53,133 nt of DNA from Pseudomonadota bacterium. Lineage in GTDB: Bacteria; Pseudomonadota; Alphaproteobacteria; Rhizobiales; Devosiaceae. Below are positions 1 through 7,413 of this stretch, in pieces (within the stretch, counting starts at the first letter, position 1; every line of letters starts with the position of its first letter). A model generated the notes under the pieces. It was not told where the DNA came from and ran no database searches. It saw nothing but the letters and a program-made list of their open reading frames with translations. The position numbers and the translations under genes were made by a program. Where the stretch lies: contig JAEZKB010000200.1 in assembly GCA_023415605.1 (NCBI GenBank), forward strand, positions 1-53,133, given 5' to 3'.

Positions 1-2
1 GG

Positions 3-152
3 TGGAACGTGGACAGGATTGTCCTTTGCACAGGCAAGAGTGAGGCGGAAATCCAGGAACAATTCCCCGGCACCCAGTTCGTCTTGAAGCCATGCGGTGC
101 TGACGAATTTGACCGCGTGCTATCAAAGGTGTCCGCCCCTAACGCTTTCTAG
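3..152 (+). CDS. Response regulator receiver domain, C-terminal part (cut by window start)
   Basis: This frame is open from the window edge to a TAG and gives 49 residues that read like the last third of a two-component receiver domain. A hydrophobic strand (IVLCTG) is followed by FVLKP, where the Lys-Pro pair matches the conserved lysine after the fifth strand, and then by an amphipathic last helix (DEFDRVLSKV). No output domain follows, so it is probably a single-domain CheY-like regulator. The phospho-accepting Asp and the start codon lie outside the window. The family call rests on the Lys-Pro context alone. Confidence 0.6.
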   Translation, partial: WNVDRIVLCTGKSEAEIQEQFPGTQFVLKPCGADEFDRVLSKVSAPNAF

Positions 153-278
153 CTTGGAGTCCCCAAAGACGTGGTGCGCGACCTAAGTCGCCATCTTTGA
201 TCCTGGATAGTGCACAGAAGCAGAGCATGGGTCCAAAGAGAACGCCACCTCGCTTCTACTGCCTGGAGATGCACAAGA

Positions 279-548
279 ATGCTCGAACCTCAAGCCCTCG
301 ATGATCTCGAACGCAACGTCGCTATAGTAGAGCTGAAAACAACCACTGCTGAAGCGGCCTATCACCCAGACGAGGCCACCCTCAGTTCTGCTGCTCGTCT
401 AGCCAAGACGATAGAGCATACCCTCCTTGCAGAGCGGCCAACCGAAAAGTCCTTGGCGGTGCCACTGCTTTTTTCACTCAAAATTCGAGTGAGCGCCGCG
501 TTGGACCGGCTTGGGCGGCTGCGGGTTGCTCGCTCAAACCGCAAATAG
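279..548 (+). CDS. Small hypothetical protein
   Basis: This is an 89-residue frame with a GGAG ribosome-binding site ten bases before the ATG. The same frame is open further upstream to a GTG at 210, but that part is basic and has no binding site. The protein is mostly helical and of mixed charge, with no signal peptide or membrane segment, and ends in an Arg-rich tail (RLGRLRVARSNRK). I recognise no family. It lies between a receiver-domain gene and another small gene on the same strand. Confidence is modest because no homology supports it. Confidence 0.4.
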   Translation: MLEPQALDDLERNVAIVELKTTTAEAAYHPDEATLSSAARLAKTIEHTLLAERPTEKSLAVPLLFSLKIRVSAALDRLGRLRVARSNRK

Positions 549-704
549 GCGGTAACTGACAAGGAAGGTTACGACCGTGGAACGGACTTTGGTGGCTCGT
601 TAGCAAATTGTTTGCCATGCGGTGAGGGGGCTCCAAAGCGATGACTTGCTCGCAACTCACAAAACAAGACCTTCGTTGTTCTGCCGACAACAGGAGGTTG
701 CGGG

Positions 705-935
705 GTGAGCGACGTAGTCTGGACAGGGGACCTCAACGCGTTTGAGGTTGCTACGCTCGCTCGCTTCGCCGCAAGTCCCGATTTCGCTCCGCCGCGCCAT
801 GTGCAGCGCTCCCTGCATCACAGGGGATGGCTTTACTCCGAAAGCGGGCGGATGGTGCTCTCGCCTCACGCGCGATCAGTCATTGGACGGCTGGTCGCTA
901 CCGGCAGTTCCCTCTCACTTGACGCAACGGGTTGA
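705..935 (+). CDS. Small hypothetical protein, winged-helix-like
   Basis: This 76-residue protein starts at GTG seven bases after a near-perfect AGGAGG, which fixes the start. The stretch HVQRSLHHRGWLYSESGRMV followed by LSPHAR resembles the recognition helix and wing of a winged-helix domain (the RGWL...L.P.A pattern), but it is too short for a firm family call. It has no signal peptide or membrane segment. A DNA-binding role is inference. The strong binding site makes it a real gene more likely than its size suggests. Confidence 0.5.
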   Translation: MSDVVWTGDLNAFEVATLARFAASPDFAPPRHVQRSLHHRGWLYSESGRMVLSPHARSVIGRLVATGSSLSLDATG

Positions 936-987
936 CTAGGTTGGCTGGTCATCACTCCCGTCACCTTTGCCGCCCTCGGCATGATCC

Positions 988-1275
988 CTAAAAGTGCGTC
1001 AGGATGCCCTTGCGCTTAGATGCCCTGAACCTCTCCTCCGCCGCTGCCAGGTGGGCAATGATTGAAGCTGTGGAGGGATTGTCGAAGCGCACATGGATCT
1101 CGGTCAGATAGCGATAGACCGTATCCAACTCGACATGAAGGCTACGGGCTATTGCCCGCCGGTCCTGACCACGGGCAACGCGCGCCAGAACATCCTTCAT
1201 GCGCTGCGGTAAGGCGTCGGCAATCTCCCTGGCGGTGGCGATGCGTTGCTCGTCCAGGTCGATAATGTAAGACAT
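988..1275 (-). CDS. Stand-alone helix-turn-helix protein, LuxR/sigma-70 region 4-like
   Basis: This 95-residue protein starts at MSYIIDLDEQ. The middle (residues about 22-65: LPQRMKDVLARVARGQDRRA, then IARSLHVELDTVYRYLTEIH) has the pattern of a LuxR/GerE-type tetrahelical DNA-binding domain: a helix ending in an R-G turn, then IARSL as the positioning helix and DTVYRYLTEI as the recognition helix. There is no receiver, PAS or autoinducer domain. The frame continues upstream of the chosen ATG for 76 more codons of basic, unconvincing sequence that I did not include. No clear ribosome-binding site is visible. It is the first of two stand-alone helix-turn-helix genes on this strand. Confidence 0.55.
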   Translation of the reverse strand: MSYIIDLDEQRIATAREIADALPQRMKDVLARVARGQDRRAIARSLHVELDTVYRYLTEIHVRFDNPSTASIIAHLAAAEERFRASKRKGILTHF

Positions 1276-1369
1276 TCGAGCAGTGTGCCGCGCCCGCCGT
1301 GATGCCAGCGTTACGGAATGAAAGCTCGCACTGCGGATGCAGGACGGGCTCTTGACTTCTAAACGCGCC

Positions 1370-1888
1370 TTAGGAGTGGAAGGTCGATAGGTGAGGCGCT
1401 CTACCGGAAGTATGTGAGAGCCGCGCCATCGATGACCGAAGCAACTGGCTTGCAGCAGCATGACTTTGATCTCGAATGGCTGCTTCTGGCGCGGAGCGGA
1501 CATTGGCGAATGACTGCTCCTGGCCCAAAGCGGAACTCAGGAGCGTCTGCGTCTGGCCCAAAGAAAACCTTCGTGGAGCTTTCTCCCTTGCGCGCAGCGC
1601 GGACCTTTCGGATTTGTCGCACAATTCAATGCGCCTCTCCGATGAACTCTGCTTCGGTCTGCTCAACTCGTACGGTGGTACCGGTTGGCGGTCGACTTCG
1701 ACGGCGGTCACATAGACGGCCGCGATGAGGATCGAGCGCACCTGCAGCTTTTGTCTGATATGGGCGGCGTGGGTCTCCACCGTCCGTTCGGAGACACCCA
1801 GCAGGGCTGCTATCGTGCCCGCGCTCTCGCCGCGTACGAAGTGCCGCAGCACTTGCCCTTCGCTCTGACCGTTTGAAAACATCGTCAA
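1370..1888 (-). CDS. LuxR-type helix-turn-helix protein with non-conserved tail
   Basis: The first 65 residues form a convincing LuxR/GerE domain: EGQVLRHFVRGESAGTIAAL, then LLGVSERTVETHAAHIRQKL with VRS, matching the family's pattern of E-VL, G-IA--LG-S-RTV--H---I--KL-VRS. After about residue 70 the sequence turns basic and low in complexity and runs through a copy of the dispersed intergenic repeat (1481-1535). The original protein probably ended earlier, and the stop codon has been lost or moved. No sensor domain is present, so it is a DNA-binding module alone. Partner and target are unknown. Confidence 0.6.
   Translation of the reverse strand: MTMFSNGQSEGQVLRHFVRGESAGTIAALLGVSERTVETHAAHIRQKLQVRSILIAAVYVTAVEVDRQPVPPYELSRPKQSSSERRIELCDKSERSALRAREKAPRRFSLGQTQTLLSSALGQEQSFANVRSAPEAAIRDQSHAAASQLLRSSMARLSHTSGRAPHLSTFHS
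1481..1535. repeat. Dispersed intergenic repeat, copy A
   Basis: The segment contains the paired boxes TGGCGCGGAGCGGACATT and TGGCCCAAAGCGGA, separated by about 20 bases. The same two-box layout returns at 26203-26257 (closest match) and, more diverged, at 10341-10400, 29302-29340 and 30659-30708. This copy lies within the 3' part of the LuxR-type gene frame on the minus strand. Short GC-rich boxes of this type are common in alphaproteobacterial intergenic DNA and give rise to spurious predicted proteins. Confidence 0.6.
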
Positions 1889-2213
1889 TGTCCGTCGGAA
1901 TGGGCATCCCGGTCGAAGGAGATCGAGCGCCGGAAACTGATCGCTGCGGGGAAAAGCGCGCGCGGTCGAGCGCCGCCGGTCGAAGAGTAGGGACGTCCTC
2001 TATGGCCCGCCTGACCCTGCTGTGATCGCGCCCTCGTAATAGTACGGGTGCGTCGATAAGCGCCTAGTGGCAACTTTGTATCTACGAACAGTGCCTTGGG
2101 GGCGCTGGACAAACGCCCCCTGAGCCCCTAAGCGGCAAGCATGTACTCTGGACGCTAATGAGCGGGCAGCGCCAAACAATGAGTGAGCAAAAGTTCTTCT
2201 CGTCGAGGATGAG

Positions 2214-2540
2214 ATGATCATCGCCATGGTTATTGAGGAAGTCCTCAAGGAGGTCGGCTTCGACGTTGTTCACGCCGGCACGGGCCTGGAGGCCCTCACT
2301 GAATTGGAACAGCACGCCGCCGATTTCCGGGTTGTCCTGACCGACATCAAGTTGCCCGGCGCCAATGGCTGGGAAGTGGCGAGACGGGCGCGTGAACTCA
2401 ATCCAGAAGTGGGTCTCGTCTGCGTGTCCGGAGATAGTGCTGCCGAGTTCGAAGCCAATGGCGTGCCCGGAGCGACATTCCTGCAAAAGCCATACTCCAA
2501 CGGCGACTTGGTGATGGCGATCATGAAGGCCGCCTACTAG
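2214..2540 (+). CDS. Single-domain response regulator (N-terminus apparently frameshifted)
   Basis: The receiver domain is clear: VLTDIKLPGANGWEVAR holds the phospho-accepting Asp, VCVSGD the conserved Thr/Ser strand, and FLQKPYSNGDLV the conserved Lys-Pro. There is no output domain, so it probably acts through protein contact like CheY or DivK. The ATG used here is inside the domain and omits the first strand and acidic pocket. The upstream codons 2193-2213 read VLLVEDE, exactly the missing strand, but have no start codon. An ATG at 2179 (MSEQK) lies one base out of frame, just before a run of four A. One lost A would explain this. Confidence 0.7.
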   Translation: MIIAMVIEEVLKEVGFDVVHAGTGLEALTELEQHAADFRVVLTDIKLPGANGWEVARRARELNPEVGLVCVSGDSAAEFEANGVPGATFLQKPYSNGDLVMAIMKAAY

Positions 2541-2614
2541 AAACCACGGTAGCTGCGCGGAACTCACCAACCGTCCTAACAGTTCAGACGGCTCGTAAAA
2601 CGCGCAGGGTGAGC

Positions 2615-2878
2615 ATGGCCGAAGTTGATACGAGGGCGTTCCGAGACCTCGAAATCCAGGTGATGGACGCCGAGGTCGCCATCACTACGATCCTGGAGAC
2701 GCCGAAGCTGCGGCCCGCTTCCATTGAGCGCCTCGTGACGCTTGATGAGGCCATCACGACCGAGCTCAGCGCGTTGGAGGGAGCGGGCAAAGGGTCAGGT
2801 CCTGAAGCAGATGCTCTCCGCCAACTGCACAAACGAATGCTGGACATCCTCCGGAGGATAAGCGGGAAACCACAATAA
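2615..2878 (+). CDS. Hypothetical helical protein
   Basis: An 87-residue, mainly helical and acidic protein without a signal peptide. The ATG (MAEVDTRAFRDLEIQV) is preceded by AGGGTGAG at good spacing. A GTG two codons upstream would overlap that site and is less likely. The sequence ends with a basic helix (LHKRMLDILRRISGK). It follows the response regulator on the same strand with a 74-base gap and ends just before a strong hairpin, so the two may be co-transcribed. I recognise no family. The helical, heptad-like character suggests a protein-protein contact role, which is only inference. Confidence 0.5.
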   Translation: MAEVDTRAFRDLEIQVMDAEVAITTILETPKLRPASIERLVTLDEAITTELSALEGAGKGSGPEADALRQLHKRMLDILRRISGKPQ

Positions 2879-2882
2879 CAAA

Positions 2883-2908
2883 GCCCGCCCTGTGCCAGCA
2901 GGGCGGGC
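2883..2908. terminator. Bidirectional hairpin terminator between convergent genes
   Basis: A perfect ten-base stem, GCCCGCCCTG and CAGGGCGGGC, closes a six-base loop. It sits between a plus-strand gene that ends five bases before and a minus-strand gene that ends downstream. On the minus strand the stem is followed by TTTGTTATT, a fair T-tract. On the plus strand no T-run follows, so termination there would be weaker. Confidence 0.65.
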
Positions 2909-2977
2909 CGAAGAGACTTCACCAGCTCTATTAGACGCCAGGTGGGCCAGAAGGTCAACCAGCCGGCTGCCCTGGCT

Positions 2978-3187
2978 TTACCGATCCGCGAAGTGAGCTA
3001 ATTGCCGAGGGTCTGCTTTGAGATAGTCGTGGAGCGTCACCATCGCCGTAGGAGAAGCGCCCACACTACCGACCAATCCCGCAGCGACCAATCCCCAGCC
3101 TGCGCCCCGGACGCCGATGGCGATATCGGTTTGAGCCGTGAGGAGTCCGCTGAAAGTCAAAAGGCCCAGTGTTAAGACCACTGCCAT
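2978..3187 (-). CDS. Small membrane protein
   Basis: A 69-residue protein with two hydrophobic stretches: residues about 2-18 (AVVLTLGLLTFSGLL) and about 29-43 (GAGWGLVAAGLVGSVG). It ends in a polar tail (LHDYLKADPRQLAHFADR) that would face the cytoplasm or periplasm. The first segment may be a signal anchor. A GAG-containing site lies about ten bases before the ATG. It ends 70 bases before the shared hairpin terminator. No family is recognised. Its small size leaves some doubt, but the hydrophobic pattern is typical of a real small membrane gene. Confidence 0.5.
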   Translation of the reverse strand: MAVVLTLGLLTFSGLLTAQTDIAIGVRGAGWGLVAAGLVGSVGASPTAMVTLHDYLKADPRQLAHFADR

Positions 3188-3367
3188 GTCGCATCTCGAC
3201 CCCTTAGGGTCACCACATCGAGGTGAAAAGCCCCCAAAACACTTCGTTGCTGGCGACTTAGGTCGGAGAGATGTAAATGCGGAGCATTTGTGATCAAGAC
3301 GTGAGCAACTTCGTAGGAAGTCGAGTAGTTCACGCCCTAGATGGGTAGTGATGAGCTATCACCGTCC

Positions 3368-3405
3368 GCGAGAGGCTCCGCAACTGCGGGGCCTCGCTTT
3401 TTCTT
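3368..3405 (+). terminator. Rho-independent terminator with no upstream plus-strand gene
   Basis: GCGAG..GCTCCGC and GCGGGGCCTCGC form a strong stem with a two-base bulge and an AACT loop, followed directly by TTTTTCTT. It is the best canonical terminator in the window. The nearest plus-strand coding gene ends 490 bases upstream and already has its own hairpin, so this one has no obvious protein-coding client. The 180 bases before it hold no credible coding frame. A small RNA ending here is possible. Confidence 0.65.
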
Positions 3406-3488
3406 GGCAGTGCCCGCGATCCAACTGATGGTTCCGCAGGGAACGTCTAGGTTCATTAGCGCAGACCGACGGCCTCCCTAAGCACGTC

Positions 3489-4241
3489 CTAACCCCTGGC
3501 CCGGCGCGCAAAGTCCTCCGCGACCTTGATCATATCGGGGTTGAACACGGCAAGGCGGGCTAGTGTTGGGGGATCCGGCAGCGTGATCCTATGGTTCTCC
3601 CATATGACGAGTCCGTCGGCGCGAAGGTGCTGCAAGCTGCGGTTGAGATGGACATTGCTCATGCCCAAGATATCCGCGAGGTCGGCCTGGGCCAGCGGCA
3701 TCTCAAAATCAGCCCCGCGCACCATTCCCATAGCTTTGAGACGGGCATAGGTCTCAAACAAGAAATACGCCAATCGCTCGGGCGCCTGACGCTTACCCAG
3801 CAGGAGTAGCCACTCTCTGGTCACCGTGTGCCTGGTCAGCTCCTCGTAGAGAAATGCCATCATGAGCCCCGGCCGATGCTGAAGCAGGTCGATCAGGCGA
3901 TCACGATCAATCGGCCGGACCAAAACATCAGTTGCTGCAACGATGGCGTCAGGCGTGCCGAACGGCATTCTGATGCCTTTCTCAGTCAACTCACCGGGAA
4001 GCATGATTGCCGTAATCTGGCGTCGCCCATCGACAAGCATCTTCTGCCTGAACGCCCAGCCGTCCTCGATCAGCCAGACTGAGTTCGAGCGGTCACCTTG
4101 ATCAACTACCACTTCGCCTTTGGAGAGATGCTTTCCAGGCCCGATGAGGTTGGCAAAAGCGGCAAGTTCCTCGTCGGCTACCTTGCCATCGCCAGACAAT
4201 CGATGCCCAAAAAGCCGGACGGCCTTACTCAGCTCCGTCAT
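3489..4241 (-). CDS. Crp/Fnr family transcriptional regulator
   Basis: This 250-residue protein has the full Crp/Fnr layout. A cyclic-nucleotide-binding-type beta-barrel (about residues 30-130; KGEVVVDQGDRSNSVWLIED, then LPGEL) is followed by a dimerisation helix and a C-terminal winged helix (about 180-220; ADLADILGMSNVHLNRSLQH, then LRADGLV). It contains no cysteine at all, so it is not an FNR-type iron-sulphur sensor, and the effector is unknown. The start ATG overlaps the stop of the upstream frame by four bases (ATGA), suggesting translational coupling. A second, diverged Crp relative lies at 42923. Confidence 0.9.
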   Translation of the reverse strand: MTELSKAVRLFGHRLSGDGKVADEELAAFANLIGPGKHLSKGEVVVDQGDRSNSVWLIEDGWAFRQKMLVDGRRQITAIMLPGELTEKGIRMPFGTPDAIVAATDVLVRPIDRDRLIDLLQHRPGLMMAFLYEELTRHTVTREWLLLLGKRQAPERLAYFLFETYARLKAMGMVRGADFEMPLAQADLADILGMSNVHLNRSLQHLRADGLVIWENHRITLPDPPTLARLAVFNPDMIKVAEDFARRARG

Positions 4242-4486
4242 GATTCAGCACCCCCATGATATGATGGCGGAACCGTGCGGGCCTTCAAGTGGACAGAGTG
4301 CTTTTCTCTCGGAGGTGGGTTCAGGTTCAGGCGACGCAAAAGCCCAAGGAACCGGTCAATTTTAGCCTCTGGCATTAATGGACGCCCTAGAGCCCAACCA
4401 CGGCCACTTGGCTGATCAAGGTCGGAATTGGTTACGGATTCTGGCGTCGGCTCGGGAGGTGGAGGATGGGTAAACGCTGTTCCCAT
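4238..4486 (-). CDS. Small proline-rich hypothetical protein
   Basis: An 82-residue frame packed between two better genes: it starts four bases after the upstream stop and overlaps the Crp gene start by ATGA. That spacing is the main support. The N-terminus is Pro-rich (THPPPPEPTPE), the middle holds a basic helix (AKIDRFLGLLRRLNLN), and the end is polar. There is no signal peptide and no known family. It could equally be a leader region without a product, so confidence is low. Confidence 0.35.
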   Translation of the reverse strand: MGTAFTHPPPPEPTPESVTNSDLDQPSGRGWALGRPLMPEAKIDRFLGLLRRLNLNPPPREKHSVHLKARTVPPSYHGGAES

Positions 4487-4490
4487 CAGG

Positions 4491-4745
4491 CTACGCTACA
4501 TAGATCAAGCGTCGCCGTGCTCGGAAGCGGATGCGTCCCCAGCCTCTCGGCTTAGAAGAGGGGGCCGGTTCGGTCAGGGTTACGCGTAGGGCCGTGATAT
4601 CTACCAGTTGTCCGTCGGGCCGCCTGATCGTGATCATAGATGCACCCTCGGCCACTATCTCGTCATAAGCCTGGACGGCGTCCTTTGCGGTTCTGGCATC
4701 GCGGGTCAGGATGCCAATCATCATCTGGTAGGTGAGCACGTACAT
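4491..4745 (-). CDS. Hypothetical protein, first gene of the Crp unit
   Basis: An 84-residue protein whose first 60 residues look folded: a helix with RDARTAKDAVQAYDEIVAEG, then the strands SMITIRRPDGQLVDITALRV. The C-terminal 25 residues are strongly basic (WGRIRFRARRRLIYVA). The alpha-then-beta order with IRRPDG is seen in small soluble proteins, but I cannot name a family. It is the first gene of a three-gene minus-strand run that ends with the Crp regulator, with only four bases to the next gene. Confidence 0.5.
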   Translation of the reverse strand: MYVLTYQMMIGILTRDARTAKDAVQAYDEIVAEGASMITIRRPDGQLVDITALRVTLTEPAPSSKPRGWGRIRFRARRRLIYVA

Positions 4746-4948
4746 GGGCGACCGCGATCCATCCAGGCTACAGAGCTACTGTGAAATGTTACCGGGTCGC
4801 AATTGGTCAAAGCGAAGGCTGCGCGTTACGCCTCGAAGCTTGTGTCTTCAACTGGGTTCTTACGTCGCTCGACTTCAGTCGCCAGCAACGGGCCAACGAC
4901 GGCTTTGTTTGGTCACGCAGGGGCTAGCAACAGCAAGGAAATTCAAGA

Positions 4949-5254
4949 ATGAACAAACTGATCACCCTCGCCACCATCGCAATGGTCGCTGCCGGCGTTT
5001 CGCCTACCGTTATGGCCCAAGGTAAGAGCGCGGAAGCGCCCGGCCAGGACCGTACTTGTTTGGTGGAATCTAGCAATGGCAGCTGGAATGACGCAGACGT
5101 CGCCAGCACAAAGTGGCTGCCGCGCAAGGCGGCGGAAGCACAGGCTAGCAAGGATCCTTCCAAGTTCCGTGTCTTCGACTACGAAGACGATGAGCTTGTG
5201 AAGACCGGCAAGTATGCCTCAGCTGAAGCGCTCTGCAACGAGCATTTCAACTAA
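4949..5254 (+). CDS. Small secreted hypothetical protein
   Basis: This 101-residue protein has a clean signal peptide (MNKLITLATIAMVAAGVSPT, cleavage after VMA-Q). The mature part is about 78 residues, polar, with two cysteines (RTCLVE and ALCNEHF) that could form one disulphide in the periplasm. No enzyme motif is visible. The ATG is preceded by a purine-rich AGCAAGGAAATTC stretch. It is convergent with the GNAT gene, 42 bases away. Periplasmic location is well supported; function is unknown. Confidence 0.7.
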   Translation: MNKLITLATIAMVAAGVSPTVMAQGKSAEAPGQDRTCLVESSNGSWNDADVASTKWLPRKAAEAQASKDPSKFRVFDYEDDELVKTGKYASAEALCNEHFN

Positions 5255-5296
5255 ACGAACTCGGCTGTCGTCAGGGTGCATGCGCGGCGGCCGACC

Positions 5297-5686
5297 TTAA
5301 TTCGCGAGCACCATGCAGTTTGCGCCACCACGCACAAAACCGAGCCGCTCATAGAAGCCGACGAATCGGTCATCACACAGCAGTATGACCTGCTCGACCC
5401 CGGAGAGCCGCTTTGTAAGCCGGCGCATCAACTCTTCTCCGATCCCCTGCCCGTGGCGCTCTTTGTCAACCACCACATCATCGATGAGTGCGCGGAAACA
5501 TCCGTCAGTAATGGCTCTAGCGTAGCCAACAAGGCTGTCGTCGTGCCAAGCCCCCAACTGGATAGGAGTGTTTGCCACCATCTCCGTTAGTTCGCCCTGG
5601 CCTCGAGAAGCGGCCCAGGACGTTTGCCGAAAAAGAGCGCGAAGATCAGGCAACGATAATGGACGGTCGAAGGAGTACTCAATCAT
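5297..5686 (-). CDS. GNAT family N-acetyltransferase
   Basis: This 129-residue protein has the acetyl-CoA-binding core of the GNAT fold. ALIDDVVVDKERHGQGIGEE gives strand beta4 and the R-x-x-G-Q-G-I-G pyrophosphate loop, followed by helix alpha3 (LMRRLTKRL). It ends with the typical FYERLGFVRGG segment. Length is normal for a single-domain GNAT. It should transfer an acetyl group from acetyl-CoA to an amine, with unknown substrate. The ATG has AGGAAAGG upstream. Confidence 0.88.
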   Translation of the reverse strand: MIEYSFDRPLSLPDLRALFRQTSWAASRGQGELTEMVANTPIQLGAWHDDSLVGYARAITDGCFRALIDDVVVDKERHGQGIGEELMRRLTKRLSGVEQVILLCDDRFVGFYERLGFVRGGANCMVLAN

Positions 5687-5710
5687 TTGGCCTTTCCTGA
5701 AGGCATAATA

Positions 5711-6079
5711 TCAGTGGCGGGTTTGCTCATCCACATATCGCAGCAGTGCCGCTGTCTGGCGCCTTATCTCTACGATTTCACCCATCTGCACAGCGGTCGC
5801 TGCCCGAGACACGTGTTGAAGAGTCGTTTGGTTTTGTTCGAGTTGAGACCTCACCTCAGAGGCCATTCGTTCGTCTAGCAAAAGCCCGCTAGCCTCAAGC
5901 CGCCTAACCTGCCTGCGCATGTTGAGCACGTTTCGACGTAGGTCAAAAAGGGTACGGTCTATACCGAGAGAAGTACTCAACGCGGCCTCCAGCAGGAGTA
6001 GCAAAAAGCCACGAAGGTAGTCGGAGTTCCCTCCTGAGCCGACGCTAGTCGCCACTTTCTCAGACCTTGGTCCGAGCAA
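5711..6079 (-). CDS. Hypothetical coiled-coil protein
   Basis: About 122 residues from a TTG start, or 114 from an in-frame GTG at 6055 that has a better AAGG site. One hydrophobic stretch (YLRGFLLLLLEAALSTSLGI) is followed by long charged helices with heptad character (LRRNVLNMRRQVRRLEASGL, then SEVRSQLEQNQTTLQHVS). It may be a membrane-associated or oligomeric helical protein. It lies 24 bases upstream of the GNAT gene on the same strand, so the two could be co-transcribed. No family is recognised. Confidence 0.5.
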   Translation of the reverse strand: MLGPRSEKVATSVGSGGNSDYLRGFLLLLLEAALSTSLGIDRTLFDLRRNVLNMRRQVRRLEASGLLLDERMASEVRSQLEQNQTTLQHVSRAATAVQMGEIVEIRRQTAALLRYVDEQTRH

Positions 6080-6127
6080 CCGCGCCGAGGAATAGGGTGT
6101 TTGTCAGCATCTTGGCGGAGCAGTCCC

Positions 6128-6367
6128 ATGCATCATCTAGAATGCCCTTCCTGTCAGCGCTCTTTTGTCTTTGCTGAAGCCAGCACCGCAGACTTGGGGC
6201 TTAACGGAAGATCATCGGGACCGGATACCCGCATCAACTGCCCGTACTGCGGAAAGATTGCCGGTAATCGGCCGACATCGGGGAGATGGGAAAGCTACCC
6301 ACAAGTTCCGGGTCAGACACGCCCGATAGAAGATGAGCCTGTCGATGAGGAACAATACATACGATGA
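6128..6367 (+). CDS. Zinc-ribbon protein
   Basis: This 79-residue protein starts at MHHLECPSCQRSF, with GGAG seven bases before the ATG. Two Cys pairs, CPSC near residue 6 and CPYC near residue 40, have the spacing of a zinc ribbon. The rest is hydrophilic and ends in an acidic tail (EDEPVDEEQYIR). A TTG nine codons upstream is in frame but lacks a binding site. Structural zinc binding is likely; nucleic acid or protein binding is the usual role of such ribbons, but nothing here decides it. Confidence 0.6.
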   Translation: MHHLECPSCQRSFVFAEASTADLGLNGRSSGPDTRINCPYCGKIAGNRPTSGRWESYPQVPGQTRPIEDEPVDEEQYIR

Positions 6368-6565
6368 TGAAGTGCTCAAAGCGGCAGTGTCCCGCCCTGA
6401 ACCAGAATCGACCGTTGAGCGAACTTCTACTTGGGGCGCCAGACCCGCCCATTTTTCGTGCTATGCCAATTTGAGTTTTGCGATGGCCCGTGGTGCTGGG
6501 ATAGACCCGTAATCGTCGGTTTCCAGCGTGCCTTGCTCCGCGCGGCCGACGCTTGGCGGCGACCA

Positions 6566-7096
6566 TTAGCGCTTCAGCAGCTTGGCACAGGTTTCTGCGA
6601 ACCGCTGTAAAGTTGCGCGGTCTTCGTCCGACGGTGTGAGGTCGAAGCTTTCGCCACCAACGGATACGGCGACACTCGCTTCTGGCTGCTGAGCGATCAG
6701 GGCAAAGACATGTCCCATATCATGGCTCGGAAACTCAACTGACCAGCCGCCAGCAGCCATGTTGGGCGCGACGATAAGACTGGTGACTTCGGCGACCAAG
6801 GCGACTCGACCGACCGTAAATGAAAGAGAGAGGTCGCTTCTGTCATTGTTTTCGATCAGCCGTACTGCGAGCCCGGCAGCATGGCTGAGGCCGAAGCTTC
6901 CACTGTCACCTTCGCAGACAAGGGTCATGTGGGCGCATTCGGGTTGGGCGCAGTCCATATAGGTGACCTGGCTTTTCCCTTGGCTCTCTTCGGCATCGAG
7001 CCGAAGCGGCTCGGCGGCCTCTGCCCGTATACTCAGCAGAGACGTGAAGAGGGGTACGATCATCCAAGCGTTTCTCAAGGTCAGCTCGCGGTTCAA
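6566..7096 (-). CDS. Secreted hypothetical protein
   Basis: This 176-residue protein has a probable signal peptide (RNAWMIVPLFTSLLSIRAEA, then AEP). The longer TTG start gives the basic n-region that a signal peptide needs; an ATG at 7063 would remove it. The mature part contains three or four cysteines (MDCAQPECAH, LVCEGD, ETCAKLL) and alternating beta strands (LSLSFTVGRVALVAEVTSLI). The ending TLQRFAETCAKLLKR is a helix. It looks like a small periplasmic or exported protein of unknown function, in a region rich in such genes. Confidence 0.6.
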   Translation of the reverse strand: MNRELTLRNAWMIVPLFTSLLSIRAEAAEPLRLDAEESQGKSQVTYMDCAQPECAHMTLVCEGDSGSFGLSHAAGLAVRLIENNDRSDLSLSFTVGRVALVAEVTSLIVAPNMAAGGWSVEFPSHDMGHVFALIAQQPEASVAVSVGGESFDLTPSDEDRATLQRFAETCAKLLKR

Positions 7097-7413
7097 TGGT
7101 GGAACTGATCGTTGCCAGTCTGATCTTGAACCGGCACTGAACGATTGTCGTCGGGACGTTCGCGTGCGGTCAGGCTCCGTTCAGAAGGCGTCAGCCACAA
7201 GGGCAGCATGACCGATCCGATCAACACCTCCCGACCAAAGCCCGCACATCGCCGCCGCAGGTTCGAAGATTCGCCTTGGCAGTGGCTGATCGGCATTATC
7301 GAGATCATCTTCTTGTCGATCTAGCCGCATCCCGATGCCCTGCGCTCCTCAATAGCATCCTTGTTTTCGCGGCGGGCGGCTGGCAACTTGCAGGCGAAAC
7401 AGGGAAATTTTCC

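Noticed and set aside
7093..7308. 71-codon minus-strand frame upstream of the secreted protein gene at 6566
   Set aside because: It has no binding site, basic composition and no motif. It is more likely the promoter region between divergent genes.
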